From the NCBI RefSeq assembly GCF_002798015.1, contig NZ_PGTZ01000011.1, forward strand, positions 166,182-230,181: DNA of 64,000 nucleotides, read 5' to 3'. This document shows positions 34,360-45,380 of the stretch, one piece after another. This stretch comes from Luteimicrobium subarcticum. GTDB lineage: Bacteria > Actinomycetota > Actinomycetes > Actinomycetales > Cellulomonadaceae. Position 1 is the first letter of the stretch. Every line of letters begins with the position of its first letter. The position numbers and the translations under genes were made by a program. Under the pieces are notes generated by a model. The model was not told the origin of the DNA. It ran no database searches and saw nothing but the letters and a program-made list of their open reading frames with translations.

Positions 34360-35616
34360 ATGAACGAGCTGAACCTGGTGGGTCTGCACGAGGACGGGGA
34401 GTGCCTGGTCCTCGAGTGCGCCGGGCAGCGCTACACGCTGCACATCGACGACGCGCTGCGTGCCGCGGTGCGCCGCGACCGGCCCCAGCTCGAGCGCGAG
34501 CGCGCCCAGGACACGGGGGCGATGTCGGTCCGCGAGATCCAGGCACGGATCCGCGCGGGCGCGACCGCCGAGGAGGTCGCGTCGGTCTCGGGGCTGCAGC
34601 TCGAGCGGGTGCGCCGCTACGAGGGCCCGGTGCTCGCGGAGCGTGAGCACGTCGTGTCGCGTGCCCGGGCGTCGCTCGTCGGGCCGGACGGCTCGCCGTC
34701 GCTCGACGAGCTGGTCGCGGACCGGCTCGCGGCGCGCGGCGTCGACCCGCTCGACGTCGCCTGGGACTCGGCGCGCGACGCGTCGGGCGACTGGCACGTC
34801 ACGGCCGTGTTCGCGGCCGGCGGCGTGGACCGCACGGCGACGTGGCGCTACGACGCGGGCGCTCGGGACGTCACGGCGCGGGACGACGAGGCGCGCTGGC
34901 TCTCGGAGTCGGAGGTCGAGACGCGCGACGTGCTCCCGCGGTCGGCGGCGTCGGCACGCGAGACCGAGGTGGTGCGTGCGGTGCTGTCCCCCGTGGACGA
35001 GCGCGACGCGTCGCCCGACGCGGTCACCACGGACGCCCTGCTCGACGACCTGGGCCGCCGGCGCGGCCGGCGCGCCGACGAGGAGCGCCCGCGTCAGGAA
35101 GGAACCCGGCACCCGTCCCGGACGCGCCCCGCGATGACCGTCGACCTGCCGCACCTCGACAGCGAGCCCACCGGGGCCGCCGAGTGCGCGGAGGAGGAGC
35201 GTGCCGGGGACGGCACCGGCGGTACTGGCGGTACCGATGACGCCGGCCGCGACCGTCCGGACCAGCGCGGCGCCGAGAGGTCGGGCACGCCGGACGGGAC
35301 CGGGCACCGCGGCGCCCAGGTCGTCGCGCTGCCCCTGCGCCGGGTCGCGGACGCGCAGGACGACGACGAGCCCGAGGTCGCGCCGGCGGAGGAGGACCGC
35401 ACGGTCGTCGCGGCCGGTCGTGAGCACGACGTCGACGACCGGGACGGCAGCACCGGAGCTCCCGGGTCAGCCGGCTCGACCGGTCCCGACGCGGCGGGCG
35501 GCCACGACGCCGCCTCCGGGCACGTCACGCACGACCGTCAGCGCCGCGGGCGACGCAGCCGGACGAAGATCCCCAGCTGGGACGAGATCATGTTCGGGGC
35601 GCGGCCGGAGCAGTAG
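34360..35616 (+). CDS. sepH: Septation protein SepH
   Basis: A 418-residue SepH-like cell-division protein. The N-terminal domain (LNLVGLHEDGECLVLECAGQ; helix-turn-helix-like MSVREIQARIRAGATAEEVA) is followed by a long, low-complexity acidic linker and the conserved C-terminal motif IPSWDEIMFG. In Streptomyces and mycobacteria SepH binds FtsZ and promotes its assembly. The ATG follows GGGAGG. It is divergent from the TRIC-like gene and ends close to tdk. Confidence 0.9.
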   Translation: MNELNLVGLHEDGECLVLECAGQRYTLHIDDALRAAVRRDRPQLERERAQDTGAMSVREIQARIRAGATAEEVASVSGLQLERVRRYEGPVLAEREHVVSRARASLVGPDGSPSLDELVADRLAARGVDPLDVAWDSARDASGDWHVTAVFAAGGVDRTATWRYDAGARDVTARDDEARWLSESEVETRDVLPRSAASARETEVVRAVLSPVDERDASPDAVTTDALLDDLGRRRGRRADEERPRQEGTRHPSRTRPAMTVDLPHLDSEPTGAAECAEEERAGDGTGGTGGTDDAGRDRPDQRGAERSGTPDGTGHRGAQVVALPLRRVADAQDDDEPEVAPAEEDRTVVAAGREHDVDDRDGSTGAPGSAGSTGPDAAGGHDAASGHVTHDRQRRGRRSRTKIPSWDEIMFGARPEQ

Positions 35617-35629
35617 TCGGCGCGGCCCG

Positions 35630-36337
35630 TCACGCCGAGGGCAGCGCGGTCGACGGCAGGGACGGCACCGGCAGGTCGAGCGGCAGCATCTCGGCGCCGC
35701 TCGTGTGCACGGACGCCGCGCGGAGCGTCATGCGGCGGGCGTGGTGACGGCGGCACAGCACCTCGTACGCCACGGTCTGCGCCACACCACCGCCCGCACC
35801 GGCGCCCGGGCCGTCCTCCGACGCGCCGGTGTCGCCGACCACGACCTGGTCGCCCTCGACGACCATGCGTCCGCCGACGGTGCGGGCGTTGTGGGTCGCA
35901 CGGGCGCCGCACCAGCACAGCGCCTGGACCTGCAGGGTCTCCACCCGGTCGGCGAGCTCGACGAGCCGGGCCGACCCGGGGAACAGGCGCGTGCGGAAGT
36001 CGGCGAGGATCCCGAACGCGTAGACGTCCACGCCGGCCTCGTCGACGAGCCGGGCGAGCTGCTCGACCTGCTCGGGCGCGTAGAACTGCGCCTCGTCGCA
36101 CACGAGGTACTCGACGTGGCGGCCCGCGACGACGGTCCAGAAGTCGGTGTCGTCGCGGACCTCGAGGGCGTCCATGGACAGGCCGAGCCGGGACGAGAGG
36201 CGCGCCTCCCCCGCGCGGTCGTGCCGGGAGAACACGAGCCCGCGGCGGCCGCGCGACGTGTGGTTGTGGTGCGTCTGGAGGGCGAGCGTGGACTTGCCCG
36301 AGTCCATGGTGCCGGTGAAGAAGACGAGCTCGGCCAC
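35630..36337 (-). CDS. tdk: Thymidine kinase
   Basis: Phosphorylates thymidine to dTMP in the salvage pathway. The 235-residue type II thymidine kinase has the P-loop GTMDSGKST, the Walker-B-like CDEAQF, and the structural zinc ligands CWCGARATHNARTVGG and VLCRRHH. It is longer than the usual ~200 residues because of a Gly/Ala-rich insertion before the second zinc half and a C-terminal tail of about 35 residues. The GTG start follows GGAGG. Confidence 0.93.
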   Translation of the reverse strand: MAELVFFTGTMDSGKSTLALQTHHNHTSRGRRGLVFSRHDRAGEARLSSRLGLSMDALEVRDDTDFWTVVAGRHVEYLVCDEAQFYAPEQVEQLARLVDEAGVDVYAFGILADFRTRLFPGSARLVELADRVETLQVQALCWCGARATHNARTVGGRMVVEGDQVVVGDTGASEDGPGAGAGGGVAQTVAYEVLCRRHHARRMTLRAASVHTSGAEMLPLDLPVPSLPSTALPSA

Positions 36338-36356
36338 GGGGGTCCTCCGGGGGTCG

Positions 36357-37574
36357 TCAGACGACGGTCGCGAGCAGCGGCACGTGCATCTCGTGCGGGG
36401 TGAGCGACCCGTGGACGCCCACGAGGGTGAGGCTCGCGGGGGTCTGGGTGCGGGAGTCGACGACGGTCGCGCGCCCGGTCGTGGCGACGACCACGTCCCC
36501 GACGACGGGCCGCACGTGCGGGGCGACGTCTCCGAACAGCCCGGCGGCGAGCGCCTCGTCGCGCGTGGCGACGAGCGCGGCGTCGCCGAGGTGCTCGGAC
36601 CAGCGGTCGGCGACGACGTCCGGGTCGGTGTCGTCGTCGAGGTGCAGGTGCAGGGCGCGCGGCTCGCCGGCCACGAGGGGGACGCCGTCGCGCAGCACCG
36701 CGTCGGTGGCGACGTCCCAGCGCTGCTCGAGGTCGACGTCGACCATGCCGTGGTCGGCGGTGAGGAGCAGCAGGGTGCCCGTCGGCAGGGAGCGCGCGAG
36801 GCGGGCCAGCCCGGCGTCGAACGCCTCGAGCTCGTGCCCCCACTCGGCGGAGCGCCAGCCGTGGTGGTGGCCGGCCTTGTCGACGTCGCCCCAGTACAGG
36901 TACGTCAGGCCGGGGCGGCGCAGCACGGCCGCGGCGCGCTCGACGCGCGAGGTCCAGGACTCCGCGGCGACGTACGTGGCGCCGCGCAGCGCAGCGAGCG
37001 TCATGCCGGAGCCGGCGAACCGGCCCGGCCCGACCGACGTCACCTCGACGCCCTCGGACGCGAGGTCGGCGAGCACCGTGGGCTCGCGCTGCCAGGTGCG
37101 GGGCTCGGGCGCGCCGTCCCACGAGACGAGGTTGGCGAGCCGGCCGGTCTGGGGCGCGCGCACGGTGTACCCGAGCATGGCGGTCCGGCCGGGGGGCGCA
37201 CCGGTGCCGAACGTGCCGAGTGCGGCGGCGGTCGTCGACGGGTAGGTGGTCACGAGCCGGCGCAGGTCGCCGAGCCGTCCCCGGAGGAACGGGGCATGGC
37301 CGGCGCGCTCGGTGAGGTTCTCCAGACCGAGCCCGTCGCACAGGACGACGCAGACGCGGTCGGCGGCCGGCAGCCCGATACGCCGTGCGGCGTCGACCGC
37401 CCGGGCCTCGCGCGACGCCCGGCCGGCGGCGGCCAGCGCGCCGTGGGCGGCGGGCAGCACGTCGGCGAGCCGCGGGCCGGGGGCCGCGGGGTCGACCAGC
37501 GTGTCGGGCAGCGCGCCGACGGACCCGTCGGCGGACGGCGCGGTGGACGGGCCGGCGGCTGCGGTGAGGCGCAC
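36357..37574 (-). CDS. Alkaline phosphatase-superfamily phosphodiesterase
   Basis: A 405-residue member of the nucleotide pyrophosphatase/phosphodiesterase group. The metal ligands and nucleophile region are VVLCDGLGLENL and TTYPSTTAAALGTFGTG (nucleophilic Thr). Further ligands appear in YLYWGDVDKAGHHHG and LTADHGMVDV. There is no signal peptide, which suggests a cytoplasmic enzyme. The GTG start lies 2 nt after the DUF5998 stop, and the gene ends 19 nt before tdk, so the three probably form an operon. Confidence 0.87.
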   Translation of the reverse strand: MRLTAAAGPSTAPSADGSVGALPDTLVDPAAPGPRLADVLPAAHGALAAAGRASREARAVDAARRIGLPAADRVCVVLCDGLGLENLTERAGHAPFLRGRLGDLRRLVTTYPSTTAAALGTFGTGAPPGRTAMLGYTVRAPQTGRLANLVSWDGAPEPRTWQREPTVLADLASEGVEVTSVGPGRFAGSGMTLAALRGATYVAAESWTSRVERAAAVLRRPGLTYLYWGDVDKAGHHHGWRSAEWGHELEAFDAGLARLARSLPTGTLLLLTADHGMVDVDLEQRWDVATDAVLRDGVPLVAGEPRALHLHLDDDTDPDVVADRWSEHLGDAALVATRDEALAAGLFGDVAPHVRPVVGDVVVATTGRATVVDSRTQTPASLTLVGVHGSLTPHEMHVPLLATVV

Positions 37575-37576
37575 GG

Positions 37577-38167
37577 TCAGCGGGCGGTCGCGGCGGACAG
37601 CGCCCGGGCGAAGGTCGCGGCGCGACGCACCGCGTCCGCACCCTCGGCCTCCGCGCTGACCCGCAGGACGAGGTCGTCGGGCAGGATCTGGCCGGTGAGC
37701 CCGTGGTCGGCCTCGCACGTGGGGTCGGAGCACCCGGCCGGCTCGAGCTCCACCCGGGACACGGCACCCCAGCCGATCGCGACGGTGAGCTCGACCGGCA
37801 CGTCGCCGACGCGGTGCTTCTCCGGCGTCGGGACGACGTGCGTGAGGCTCACGCAGCGGACCTCGCGCAGCGGCACGGACTCGCTCGTGGCGACCGCGTT
37901 CGCGGCGGGGCGCTCGGAGTCGGCGGGCTGGTCGTCCACGTGGACGGTCACGAGCCGGGTCGCGGTGAGCACCAGGACGGTGACGTGGCGCCGGATCTCC
38001 TCGCCGTCGAACGTCGTCTCGGCGTGCACGAGGTGCGCGGCGCACGGCTCCCCGGCGACCGCGACGTCGACGACGTCCTCGACGAGCGTCGGGTAGTAGC
38101 CGGTGCGGACGAGGTCCTCACGCAGCGCGGGGCTGAGGGCGGGTTCTGCTGGCTGGCGCACCCGCAC
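37577..38167 (-). CDS. DUF5998 family protein
   Basis: A 196-residue actinobacterial protein of unknown function, recognised by LREDLVRTGYYPTLVEDVVDVAV, VTVLVLTATRLVTVHVDD and the closing Cys pair in GCSDPTCEADHG. It starts at GTG with GGGAGG nearby; a second GTG two codons later is an alternative. It heads the DUF5998 - phosphodiesterase - tdk string, an order common in relatives. Confidence 0.8.
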   Translation of the reverse strand: MRVRQPAEPALSPALREDLVRTGYYPTLVEDVVDVAVAGEPCAAHLVHAETTFDGEEIRRHVTVLVLTATRLVTVHVDDQPADSERPAANAVATSESVPLREVRCVSLTHVVPTPEKHRVGDVPVELTVAIGWGAVSRVELEPAGCSDPTCEADHGLTGQILPDDLVLRVSAEAEGADAVRRAATFARALSAATAR

Positions 38168-38245
38168 ATCCTCCCACCTCCGGGCCAGGCGGCCCGTTCG
38201 TCCCGGAACGTCCTCGTCACTGCCTCGATGCCCGCGGCGGGCGCG

Positions 38246-41002
38246 TCACCCGACGGTCGCACCGAGCGCGCGTCGCAGGGCGTCGGTCCGGCGGGCCCGC
38301 GCGACGGTCGCCCGCGCGGCGAGGACGGTCACGCCGCGCGGCGCCGCGACCGTGTCGAGCTCGAGCGAGAACAGTTCGGGCAGGTCGTCGGCCAGGACGC
38401 TCACCCGGGCGAGGAGGTCCTCGACCGCGGCGGTGTCGGCGGCGGGCGCGCCGCGGTACCCGAAGAGGCGGGGTGCGGCGCGCACGCGCCGGACCATCGC
38501 GGCGACGTCGGCGTCGGTCAGCGGCGGCACGCCGTAGGCGACGTCGCCCAGCAGGTCGACGGCGTCGCCGGTGAGCCCGAACGAGACGAGGGGCCCGTAC
38601 AGCGGGTCCTCGGTCGTGCGGATCGTGCACGCGACACCGGCGGTCGCCATCCGTTGCACCTCGAACGGGACGGCGACCTCGTCGAAGGCCCCGGGGCCGA
38701 GCTTGTCGAGGATGGTGCCGCGCAGGGACTCGACCGCGGCGGCGAGCTCGTCGGGCGAGCGGACGTCGAGCCGGACCCCCCCGAGGTCCGCCCGGTGCCG
38801 CAGCGCGGGCGGGGTCGCCTTCACCGCGACCGGGTAGCCGAGGGTCGCGGCGGCGTGCTGCGCCGAGGCGACGTCGCTCACCCCGACGGTCGCGGCGACG
38901 GGCACGCCGTAGCACCCGAGGAGCTCGGCGAGACGTGCGACGTCGAGCGGTCCGTCGACCGTCTGCTCCACGATGGCGCGGGCACGGTCGCGGTCCAGGT
39001 CGTCGAACGCGACGTGCGTGCCGTGGTCGGTGTCGCGCCACTGCCGGTACCGGACGACGGCCGCGACCGCCGCGACCGCGTCCTCGGGCGTCGAGTAGGC
39101 GGGGACGCGGTGCGGGACCCCGTCGTCGTCCACGCACGTGAACGCGTCCGTCACCCCGTGGTAGCCCAGCGCGCTCACGACCGTGGGGCGGCCGGACGCG
39201 GTGGCGCGCGCCGCGAGGTCCTGCGCGAGCCAGCCCAGCTCGAGGGGGACGGTGGGCACGTAGACCGCGACGACGACGTCGCACGCACCGTCCGCGTAGA
39301 CCGCGTCGAGCGTGGCGCGGATCTCGTCCGGCCCGGCGTCCTGACGGGCGACCGAGCGCGCCTCCGCGACGACGAGCCCCGCGGACTCGGCGACGTCCGC
39401 GACGACGGAGACCAGTCCGGGCGAGCTGCCCACGATCCCGACGCGCCGCCCCGCGGGCAGCGGCTGGTGCGCGAGGAGCTGGGCGACGTCGACGAGCGCG
39501 TGCGTGTTCTCGGCACGGATCACTCCGGCCTGCCGCATGATCTCCTCGAGCACGCGGCGCGGGGCACGACCCCGCCGCACAGCGTGACCCGCCGGGGCGA
39601 AGGCGCCCGACTGGCCGGCCGCCACGACGACCACGGGCTTGGCCGCAGCGAGCCGGCGTGCCACGCGGGAGAACTTGCGCGGGTTCCCGATCGACTCGAG
39701 GTAGAGGCACGCGACCGTCGTCGTGGGGTCCTCGGTCCAGAACTGCATGACGTCGTTGCCCGACACGTCCGCGCGGTGGCCGGCCGACACGAACGTCGAC
39801 AGGCCGATGCCGCGTCGGGCGACCGTCCGCAGGAGCGTCACCGCCGTGGGCGCCGACTGGCAGAAGAGGCCGACCGGGCCGGCCTCGACGGGCTCGCCCG
39901 ACGCGACGAGCGACACGCGGTGCCCCGGCTCCTGCCGCAGCAGCCCGTACGACGTCGGTCCGACGACCCGCATGCCGGCCGTGTGCGCCCGGCGGACGAG
40001 CTCGCGCTGCCGCTCGACGCCTGCGGCGCCCGCCTCCGCGTAGCCGCCCGAGAGGATCACGAGGGCTCGCACCCCGAGCCGCGCGAGCGCGGGCAGGGCG
40101 GCGAGCAGGGCGTCGGGCGCGAGGGCGACCACCGCGATCTCGACCGGACCCTCGACGTCCGCGAGCGCCGCGTGCGTCCGCACGGTGCCGGGGACGTCGA
40201 CCGCGTCGGGCAGCCCGACGACGTCGACGTACGCGTCACCGGGGTCCGCGACCATTCCCGCCAGCACCTGCTCGGCGAGCATCCGCTCCACGCTGCCCGG
40301 CCCGTGGGCGGGCGACGTGAGCAGCAGGACGTCGCGCGCCGTGAGGATGGCCTGCATCGAGCGGGCCTCGGCCCGTCGCTCCCGGTCGATCATCACGGCC
40401 CGCGAGCGCTCCGTCGGGTCGAGGTCGACGCTCACGAGGACGACGCCGTCGTCGACGCGCTGCGTCAGCTCGTACCCCGCCTCGCGGAACACGGCGAGCA
40501 TCTTGCCGTTCTGCGGCAGGACGTCCGCCGTGAAGCGCTCGATGCCGCGCTCGCGCGCCGCCGCGGCGACGTGCTCGAGCAGGACGGACCCGAGCCCGCG
40601 GCCCTGGTGCGCGTCGGAGATGTTGAACGCGACCTCGGCCTCGTGCGGCGCGGTCCGGTCGAACCGGGCGACGGCGATGATCTCGTCGGCGTCGGGCGTG
40701 CCGGGGGCGTCGGGGTTCGCTGCCACGGCGACGAGGGCGACGCGGTCGCGGTGGTCGACGTGGGTGAACCGGCGCAGGTCCCGGTCGGACAGCCGTTCCA
40801 TCGCGGAGAAGAAGCGCAGGTAGACGGACCGCTCCGACTGGCCCATGTGGAAGCGCTGGAGGGCGTCCGCGTCCTCGGGGCGGATGGGACGCACGTGCGT
40901 GGTGCTGCCGTCGCGCAGGACGACGTCGGCCTCCCACTCGACGGGGTACCGGGGGGTGTCGGCCGGCCCGTCGGACGCGGTCGGTGCGGCGCTGTCGCTC
41001 AC
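38246..41002 (-). CDS. GNAT acetyltransferase fused to NDP-forming acyl-CoA synthetase
   Basis: A 918-residue fusion. An N-terminal GNAT domain (about 25-190, acetyl-CoA site [16 protein letters not shown]) is joined to CoA-binding, succinyl-CoA-ligase-like and ATP-grasp domains ([44 protein letters not shown]). The architecture is like the Pat protein lysine acetyltransferases, which regulate acetyl-CoA synthetase, but with the GNAT domain first. The synthetase part is probably regulatory in such fusions, which is inference here. The GTG start follows a -10 box by 6 nt. Confidence 0.87.
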   Translation of the reverse strand: MSDSAAPTASDGPADTPRYPVEWEADVVLRDGSTTHVRPIRPEDADALQRFHMGQSERSVYLRFFSAMERLSDRDLRRFTHVDHRDRVALVAVAANPDAPGTPDADEIIAVARFDRTAPHEAEVAFNISDAHQGRGLGSVLLEHVAAAARERGIERFTADVLPQNGKMLAVFREAGYELTQRVDDGVVLVSVDLDPTERSRAVMIDRERRAEARSMQAILTARDVLLLTSPAHGPGSVERMLAEQVLAGMVADPGDAYVDVVGLPDAVDVPGTVRTHAALADVEGPVEIAVVALAPDALLAALPALARLGVRALVILSGGYAEAGAAGVERQRELVRRAHTAGMRVVGPTSYGLLRQEPGHRVSLVASGEPVEAGPVGLFCQSAPTAVTLLRTVARRGIGLSTFVSAGHRADVSGNDVMQFWTEDPTTTVACLYLESIGNPRKFSRVARRLAAAKPVVVVAAGQSGAFAPAGHAVRRGRAPRRVLEEIMRQAGVIRAENTHALVDVAQLLAHQPLPAGRRVGIVGSSPGLVSVVADVAESAGLVVAEARSVARQDAGPDEIRATLDAVYADGACDVVVAVYVPTVPLELGWLAQDLAARATASGRPTVVSALGYHGVTDAFTCVDDDGVPHRVPAYSTPEDAVAAVAAVVRYRQWRDTDHGTHVAFDDLDRDRARAIVEQTVDGPLDVARLAELLGCYGVPVAATVGVSDVASAQHAAATLGYPVAVKATPPALRHRADLGGVRLDVRSPDELAAAVESLRGTILDKLGPGAFDEVAVPFEVQRMATAGVACTIRTTEDPLYGPLVSFGLTGDAVDLLGDVAYGVPPLTDADVAAMVRRVRAAPRLFGYRGAPAADTAAVEDLLARVSVLADDLPELFSLELDTVAAPRGVTVLAARATVARARRTDALRRALGATVG

Positions 41003-41008
41003 ACCGCC

Positions 41009-41014
41009 ACACTA
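41009..41014 (-). promoter_or_regulatory. -10 box, leaderless start of GNAT/ACS fusion
   Basis: Minus-strand TAGTGT ends 6 nt before the GTG at 41002. Confidence 0.45.
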
Positions 41015-41167
41015 GGCGGGCGGGCACCGGGTCGCGAGGGTCCGGCGCGCGGGGCGGCGAACGTCACACGACGTCTGGTGCGGGGGTGTCGCGACCGCTA
41101 CTGTCGCGCTGCGCGGTCGTGGACCGCGGCCGCAGCCGGTCGGGACCGGTCCCCGCCGGAGGCGACG

Positions 41168-41680
41168 ATGACCGACGCTCCCCACACCCTGCCACCGGGC
41201 TCGCCGGCGCTGTCCGACGGACCGCCGGCACGCGGCTGGCACCCCGACCCGGACGGGCTCCCGCGGCTGCGCTGGTCCGACGGCGACCGCTGGACGGCAC
41301 GCGTCGCACCCCGGCAACGCGGGCTGGAGCGCCTCTTCGTGGGCACCCCGAAGGGCTGGCGCGAGGACGCGGATCTCGACAGCGCGCTCGGCCGCAACAC
41401 GTACGCGTGGAACGCCGCCTGTCAGGGCGTCCTGCAGCTCTGCGCCGTGCTGTTCATCGGCACCACGGTGCTGGTCACCGGCGCGCCGACCTGGTGGGGC
41501 GCCCTGCTGGGAACGGGCATGACCTGCACGACGCTGGTGGTGGTGTGGTCGGGAGCCCGCGGGCTCGAGCGGGCCGCGACGCACGGCATCGGGCGGTCGA
41601 TGGCATGGTTCGGGCTCGCCACCGGGACGATCGGCGCGATGGCGAGCACGGCGATCGTCGCCGTCACGCTCACGCGCTGA
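41168..41680 (+). CDS. DUF2510 domain membrane protein
   Basis: A 170-residue protein with an N-terminal DUF2510 motif ([23 protein letters not shown]) on the presumed cytoplasmic side, then hydrophobic segments near residues 85-105, 108-125 and 145-168. DUF2510 is a short actinobacterial domain attached to many membrane proteins; its role is unknown. The ATG follows GGAGG. The gene stands alone between the divergent fusion gene and the topoisomerase gene. Confidence 0.78.
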   Translation: MTDAPHTLPPGSPALSDGPPARGWHPDPDGLPRLRWSDGDRWTARVAPRQRGLERLFVGTPKGWREDADLDSALGRNTYAWNAACQGVLQLCAVLFIGTTVLVTGAPTWWGALLGTGMTCTTLVVVWSGARGLERAATHGIGRSMAWFGLATGTIGAMASTAIVAVTLTR

Positions 41681-41736
41681 CCGGCGACGCGCCGCGCCTG
41701 CGCACGGGCGTCGGTGGCATGCGGGAGAATGCGCGC

Positions 41737-44277
41737 ATGCCACGCTCGTCGTCCCGCTCGTCCGGTCCAGGCTCGTCCGCACCCTTCGACCCGTCCGATG
41801 TCGACGAGAAGATCGTCGACATCGACGTCTCCGCCGAGATGGAGGGCTCGTTCCTCGAGTACGCGTACTCGGTGATCTACGCGCGTGCCCTGCCGGACGC
41901 GCGCGACGGTCTCAAGCCGGTGCAGCGGCGCATCCTGTTCCAGATGTCCGACATGGGCCTTCGTCCGGACCGCCCGTACGTGAAGTCGGCGCGCGTCGTC
42001 GGCGACGTCATGGGCAAGCTGCACCCGCACGGCGACACCGCGATCTACGACGCGCTGGTGCGCCTCGCGCAGGACTTCTCGCTGCGTCTCCCGCTGGTGG
42101 ACGGGCACGGGAACTTCGGGTCGCTCGACGACGGTCCGGCCGCCCCCCGGTACACCGAGGCGCGCATGGCGTCCGCGGCCACGGCGATGACGCAGGGCCT
42201 CGACGAGGACGAGGTCGACTTCGTCCCCAACTACGACAACAAGCTGACGCAGCCCGAGGTGCTGCCCTCCGCGCTGCCGAACCTGCTGGTCAACGGCGCG
42301 TCGGGCATCGCCGTCGGCATGGCCACCAACATGGCGCCGCACAACCTCGTGGAGGTCGTCGCGGCCGCGCAGCACCTGCTCAAGCACCCGGACGCCGACC
42401 TCGACGCGCTCATGCGGTTCGTACCCGGCCCCGACCTGCCGACCGGCGGCAAGATCGTCGGGCTCGACGGCGTCCGCGACGCGTACCGGACGGGCCGCGG
42501 CACGTTCCGCACCCGCGCGACGGCCAAGGTCGAGTCGATCACGCCGCGCCGCCGCGGGATCGTCGTCACGGAGCTGCCCTACCTCGTCGGCCCCGAGAAG
42601 GTCATCGAGAAGATCAAGGAGGGCGTCCAGAACAAGAAGCTGCAGGGCATCACGTCCGTCCAGGACCTCACGGACCGCCAGCACGGCCTGCGCCTCGTCA
42701 TCGAGATCAAGACCGGCTTCAACCCCGACGCCGTGCTCGAGCACCTGTACAAGTACACGCCGCTCGAGGACTCGTTCGGCATCAACAACGTCGCGCTCGT
42801 CGAGGGCCAGCCGCGCACCCTCGGGCTGCGCGAGCTGCTCCGGGTGTGGGTGGACCACCGCGTCGACGTGACGCGCCGCCGCTCGCAGTATCGCCTCGCC
42901 AAGCGCAAGGACCGCCTGCACCTCGTCGAGGGGCTGCTGCTCGCGATCGTCGACATCGACGAGATCATCGAGATCATCCGCTCGTCCGACGACGCGCAGG
43001 CCGCCAAGACGCGCCTCATGGGCGTGTTCGACCTGTCGGACGCGCAGGCCACCTACATCCTCGACCTGCAGCTGCGCCGCCTCACCAAGTTCTCGCGCCT
43101 CGAGCTCGAGAAAGAGCAGGACGAGCTGAAGCGCGAGATCGACGAGCTCGAGGCGATCCTCGACGACGAGCAGCGCCTGCGGACGCTCGTGAGCGACGAG
43201 ATGGGGGCGGTCGCGCGCACGTTCGGGACCCCGCGCCGCACGATCCTGCTCGACTCCGCGGGCACGGGGGTGTCCGGCGCGACGTCGGTCGCCACCGCGA
43301 CCGCCGGTCCGAAGGGGCGTGGCGTGCCGACCCTGTCGCTCCAGGTCGAGGACACGCCCTGCTGGGTGCTGCTGTCCGCGACGGGCCTGCTCGCGAGGTC
43401 GTCCGACGAGACCGCGCCCGCGCGGTCGGGAGCGCGGCACGCGCACGACGTCCTGCGCTCGGCGGTCGCCACGACGGCCCGCGCCGACGTGGGCGCCGTG
43501 ACGAACCGCGGCCGGGTCGTGCGTCTCTCGGTGCTCGAGCTGCCGGGCCTGCCGCCCACGCAGGGGCCGCCGAGCCTCGCGGGCGGCGTCCCGGTCAGCG
43601 AGGTCGTCGACCTCGCGCCCGGCGAACGGGTGCTCGCGCTCGTGTCGTTGGCCCCTGACGCGCCGACGCTCGCGCTCGGCACCGCGCAGGGCGTCGTCAA
43701 GCGCGTCACGTCGGGCGAGGCGCCCGCAAAGGACGCGTTCGACGTCGTGACACTCAAGGACGGCGACGAGGTCGTGGGCGCGGCGCCGTGCGCCGACGAC
43801 GACGAGATCGTCTTCGTCGCGTCCGACGCGAGCCTGCTGCACTTCGGGGCGTCGTCCGTGCGACCCCAGGGCCGGGCGGGCGGCGGCATCGCGGGCATCA
43901 AGCTCGCGGCCGGCGAGCGGGCCCTGTTCTTCGGCGTCGTACCCGCGCGGCTGCGCGACGGCGACGCGAGCGAGGAGGGTCTCGCGGGAGCGGTCGTCGT
44001 CACCGTCGCGGGGTCGTCGTCCGCCCTGCCGGGCACCGAGGCCGGCTCCGCGAAGGTCACCCCGTTCGAGCTGTACCCCGGCAAGGGGCGCGCGACCGGC
44101 GGCGTCCGGGCGCAGCGGTTCCTGCGCGGCGAGGACACGCTCCACCTCGCGTGGGTGGGGGCCGCTCCCCCCCGCGCGACCGGCTCGGGCGGGCAGGCGC
44201 TCGACCTGCCCGCGTCCGACGTGCGCCGCGACGGCTCGGGGCAGGCGCTCGCCGCGCCGGTCGCCGCGATCGGCTGA
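41737..44277 (+). CDS. DNA topoisomerase type IIA subunit A (GyrA/ParC family)
   Basis: An 846-residue breakage-reunion subunit. Catalytic Tyr139 lies in PRYTEARMA, and the quinolone-determining region reads [20 protein letters not shown], with Thr where E. coli GyrA has Ser83 and Asp at the position of 87. The coiled-coil [21 protein letters not shown] and a C-terminal beta-pinwheel follow, but without a clear GyrA box. Because many actinobacteria carry a second such pair, this is probably the ParC-like paralogue. No B subunit is in the window. An ATG 18 nt upstream is an alternative start. Confidence 0.88.
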   Translation: MPRSSSRSSGPGSSAPFDPSDVDEKIVDIDVSAEMEGSFLEYAYSVIYARALPDARDGLKPVQRRILFQMSDMGLRPDRPYVKSARVVGDVMGKLHPHGDTAIYDALVRLAQDFSLRLPLVDGHGNFGSLDDGPAAPRYTEARMASAATAMTQGLDEDEVDFVPNYDNKLTQPEVLPSALPNLLVNGASGIAVGMATNMAPHNLVEVVAAAQHLLKHPDADLDALMRFVPGPDLPTGGKIVGLDGVRDAYRTGRGTFRTRATAKVESITPRRRGIVVTELPYLVGPEKVIEKIKEGVQNKKLQGITSVQDLTDRQHGLRLVIEIKTGFNPDAVLEHLYKYTPLEDSFGINNVALVEGQPRTLGLRELLRVWVDHRVDVTRRRSQYRLAKRKDRLHLVEGLLLAIVDIDEIIEIIRSSDDAQAAKTRLMGVFDLSDAQATYILDLQLRRLTKFSRLELEKEQDELKREIDELEAILDDEQRLRTLVSDEMGAVARTFGTPRRTILLDSAGTGVSGATSVATATAGPKGRGVPTLSLQVEDTPCWVLLSATGLLARSSDETAPARSGARHAHDVLRSAVATTARADVGAVTNRGRVVRLSVLELPGLPPTQGPPSLAGGVPVSEVVDLAPGERVLALVSLAPDAPTLALGTAQGVVKRVTSGEAPAKDAFDVVTLKDGDEVVGAAPCADDDEIVFVASDASLLHFGASSVRPQGRAGGGIAGIKLAAGERALFFGVVPARLRDGDASEEGLAGAVVVTVAGSSSALPGTEAGSAKVTPFELYPGKGRATGGVRAQRFLRGEDTLHLAWVGAAPPRATGSGGQALDLPASDVRRDGSGQALAAPVAAIG

Positions 44278-44280
44278 CCG

Positions 44281-44874
44281 GTGCCGCGCGCGATCAAGCC
44301 CTGGGCGGACCTCACCCTGCGCCAGCGGCAGGCCGAGGTCGCCCTGAGCCTCGTCCACGTGCTGCTCAGCTGGGCGGGGGTGCTCCTCGTCTACTTCCTG
44401 CTGCCGTTCGACCGCGACCAGTGGTCGGACGAGCTGGTGCGGCTCCTCGTCGCCCTCGTGCTCCTGGCCCTGCTCGTCGCGTGGCAGGTCTCGAAGGTGC
44501 TGGACTCGCACGTCCCGACGCTGCGGGCCGGGCAGGCGCTCGGCACGATCCTCGTCGTGTTCCTGGCGGTGTTCTCGAGCGCGTACCTCACCCTGTCGCA
44601 CGCCGACCCGAGCCGGTTCACCCAGCCGATCGACCACGTCGACGCCCTCTACTTCACCGTGACGACGTTCGCGACGGTCGGGTTCGGCGACATCACCGCC
44701 GTCGGGGACCTCACACGCGCGCTGGTGACCGTCCAGATGGTCCTCGACCTCGTCCTCATCGGGCTGGTCGTCCGGCTGCTCATGGCGGCCGCGAGGCTCA
44801 GCCGCGAGAACGGTCCGCGGCAGCGCACCGGGCACGGTCGCCGGGCGGGCGACGGGGACGCCGACGCGTCCTGA
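44281..44874 (+). CDS. Two-pore-helix potassium channel family protein
   Basis: A 197-residue membrane protein with hydrophobic segments near 20-42, 50-70 and 85-105. Then come a pore loop with the selectivity filter TTFATVGFGD and a last helix (TVQMVLDLVLIGLVVRLLM). The filter TVGFGD is diagnostic of K+ channels. The C-terminal tail is basic. The GTG start lies 3 nt after the topoisomerase stop, so translation may be coupled. Confidence 0.88.
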   Translation: MPRAIKPWADLTLRQRQAEVALSLVHVLLSWAGVLLVYFLLPFDRDQWSDELVRLLVALVLLALLVAWQVSKVLDSHVPTLRAGQALGTILVVFLAVFSSAYLTLSHADPSRFTQPIDHVDALYFTVTTFATVGFGDITAVGDLTRALVTVQMVLDLVLIGLVVRLLMAAARLSRENGPRQRTGHGRRAGDGDADAS

Positions 44875-44882
44875 GGTCGCGA

Positions 44883-44907
44883 CGGCCACGCCTCGAACGC
44901 GTGGCCG
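44883..44907. terminator. Bidirectional hairpin between K+ channel and ACT genes
   Basis: Perfect 9-bp stem CGGCCACGC / GCGTGGCCG with a 7-nt loop, between convergent stop codons. Confidence 0.65.
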
Positions 44908-44909
44908 AA

Positions 44910-45380
44910 CTACGGTTCGTCGGGTTCTTCGAACGGCAGCACCATCGCCGCGACCTGCGTCGCACCGGCCGCGCGCGCCGCGGCGACGACCGCCTCGACG
45001 GCCTCGAGCTGGCCCTCGACGAGGACCGGGCCGTCCGCCGCATGGTCGCCAGCCGACCAGGTGACGGGGGCGTCCGGCGCCGGCCGGAACCCCGGCGCGC
45101 GCACGACGGCCGCCGCCCGCACTCGCGGGTCGTCGGCGGGCCGCGCCAGCACCGACCGTGTGGCCGCGAGCCGCTCCAGGGTCCGCACCAGGACCCGCTG
45201 CAGCCGGTCGCTCGCCGTGAAGACGACGACGATCTCGCCGAGGCCCTCGGACGCGGCGGTCGTCGCGAACGACTCGAAGCCGACCCCGCGGCTCGAGAAC
45301 ACCCCGGCGATCGCGGTCAGCGTGCCGGTGCGGTCGACGCCGTGGACGACGGCGACCCAGCGGACGTCCAGGCCGCTCAC
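44910..45380 (-). CDS. ACT-domain protein
   Basis: A 156-residue protein with an N-terminal ACT domain (VRWVAVVHGVDRTGTLTAIAGVFSSRGV) and probably a second degenerate one. ACT domains bind amino acids or other small effectors. The GTG start overlaps the stop of the dehydrogenase-like gene (GTGA), so it was co-translated with that enzyme. The catalytic partner is now frameshifted, so this gene's regulation may have changed. Confidence 0.75.
   Translation of the reverse strand: MSGLDVRWVAVVHGVDRTGTLTAIAGVFSSRGVGFESFATTAASEGLGEIVVVFTASDRLQRVLVRTLERLAATRSVLARPADDPRVRAAAVVRAPGFRPAPDAPVTWSAGDHAADGPVLVEGQLEAVEAVVAAARAAGATQVAAMVLPFEEPDEP

Noticed and set aside
41422..44889. A 1155-codon open frame antisense to the topoisomerase gene
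   Set aside because: Same GC-driven shadow effect; the sense gene has complete catalytic motifs.
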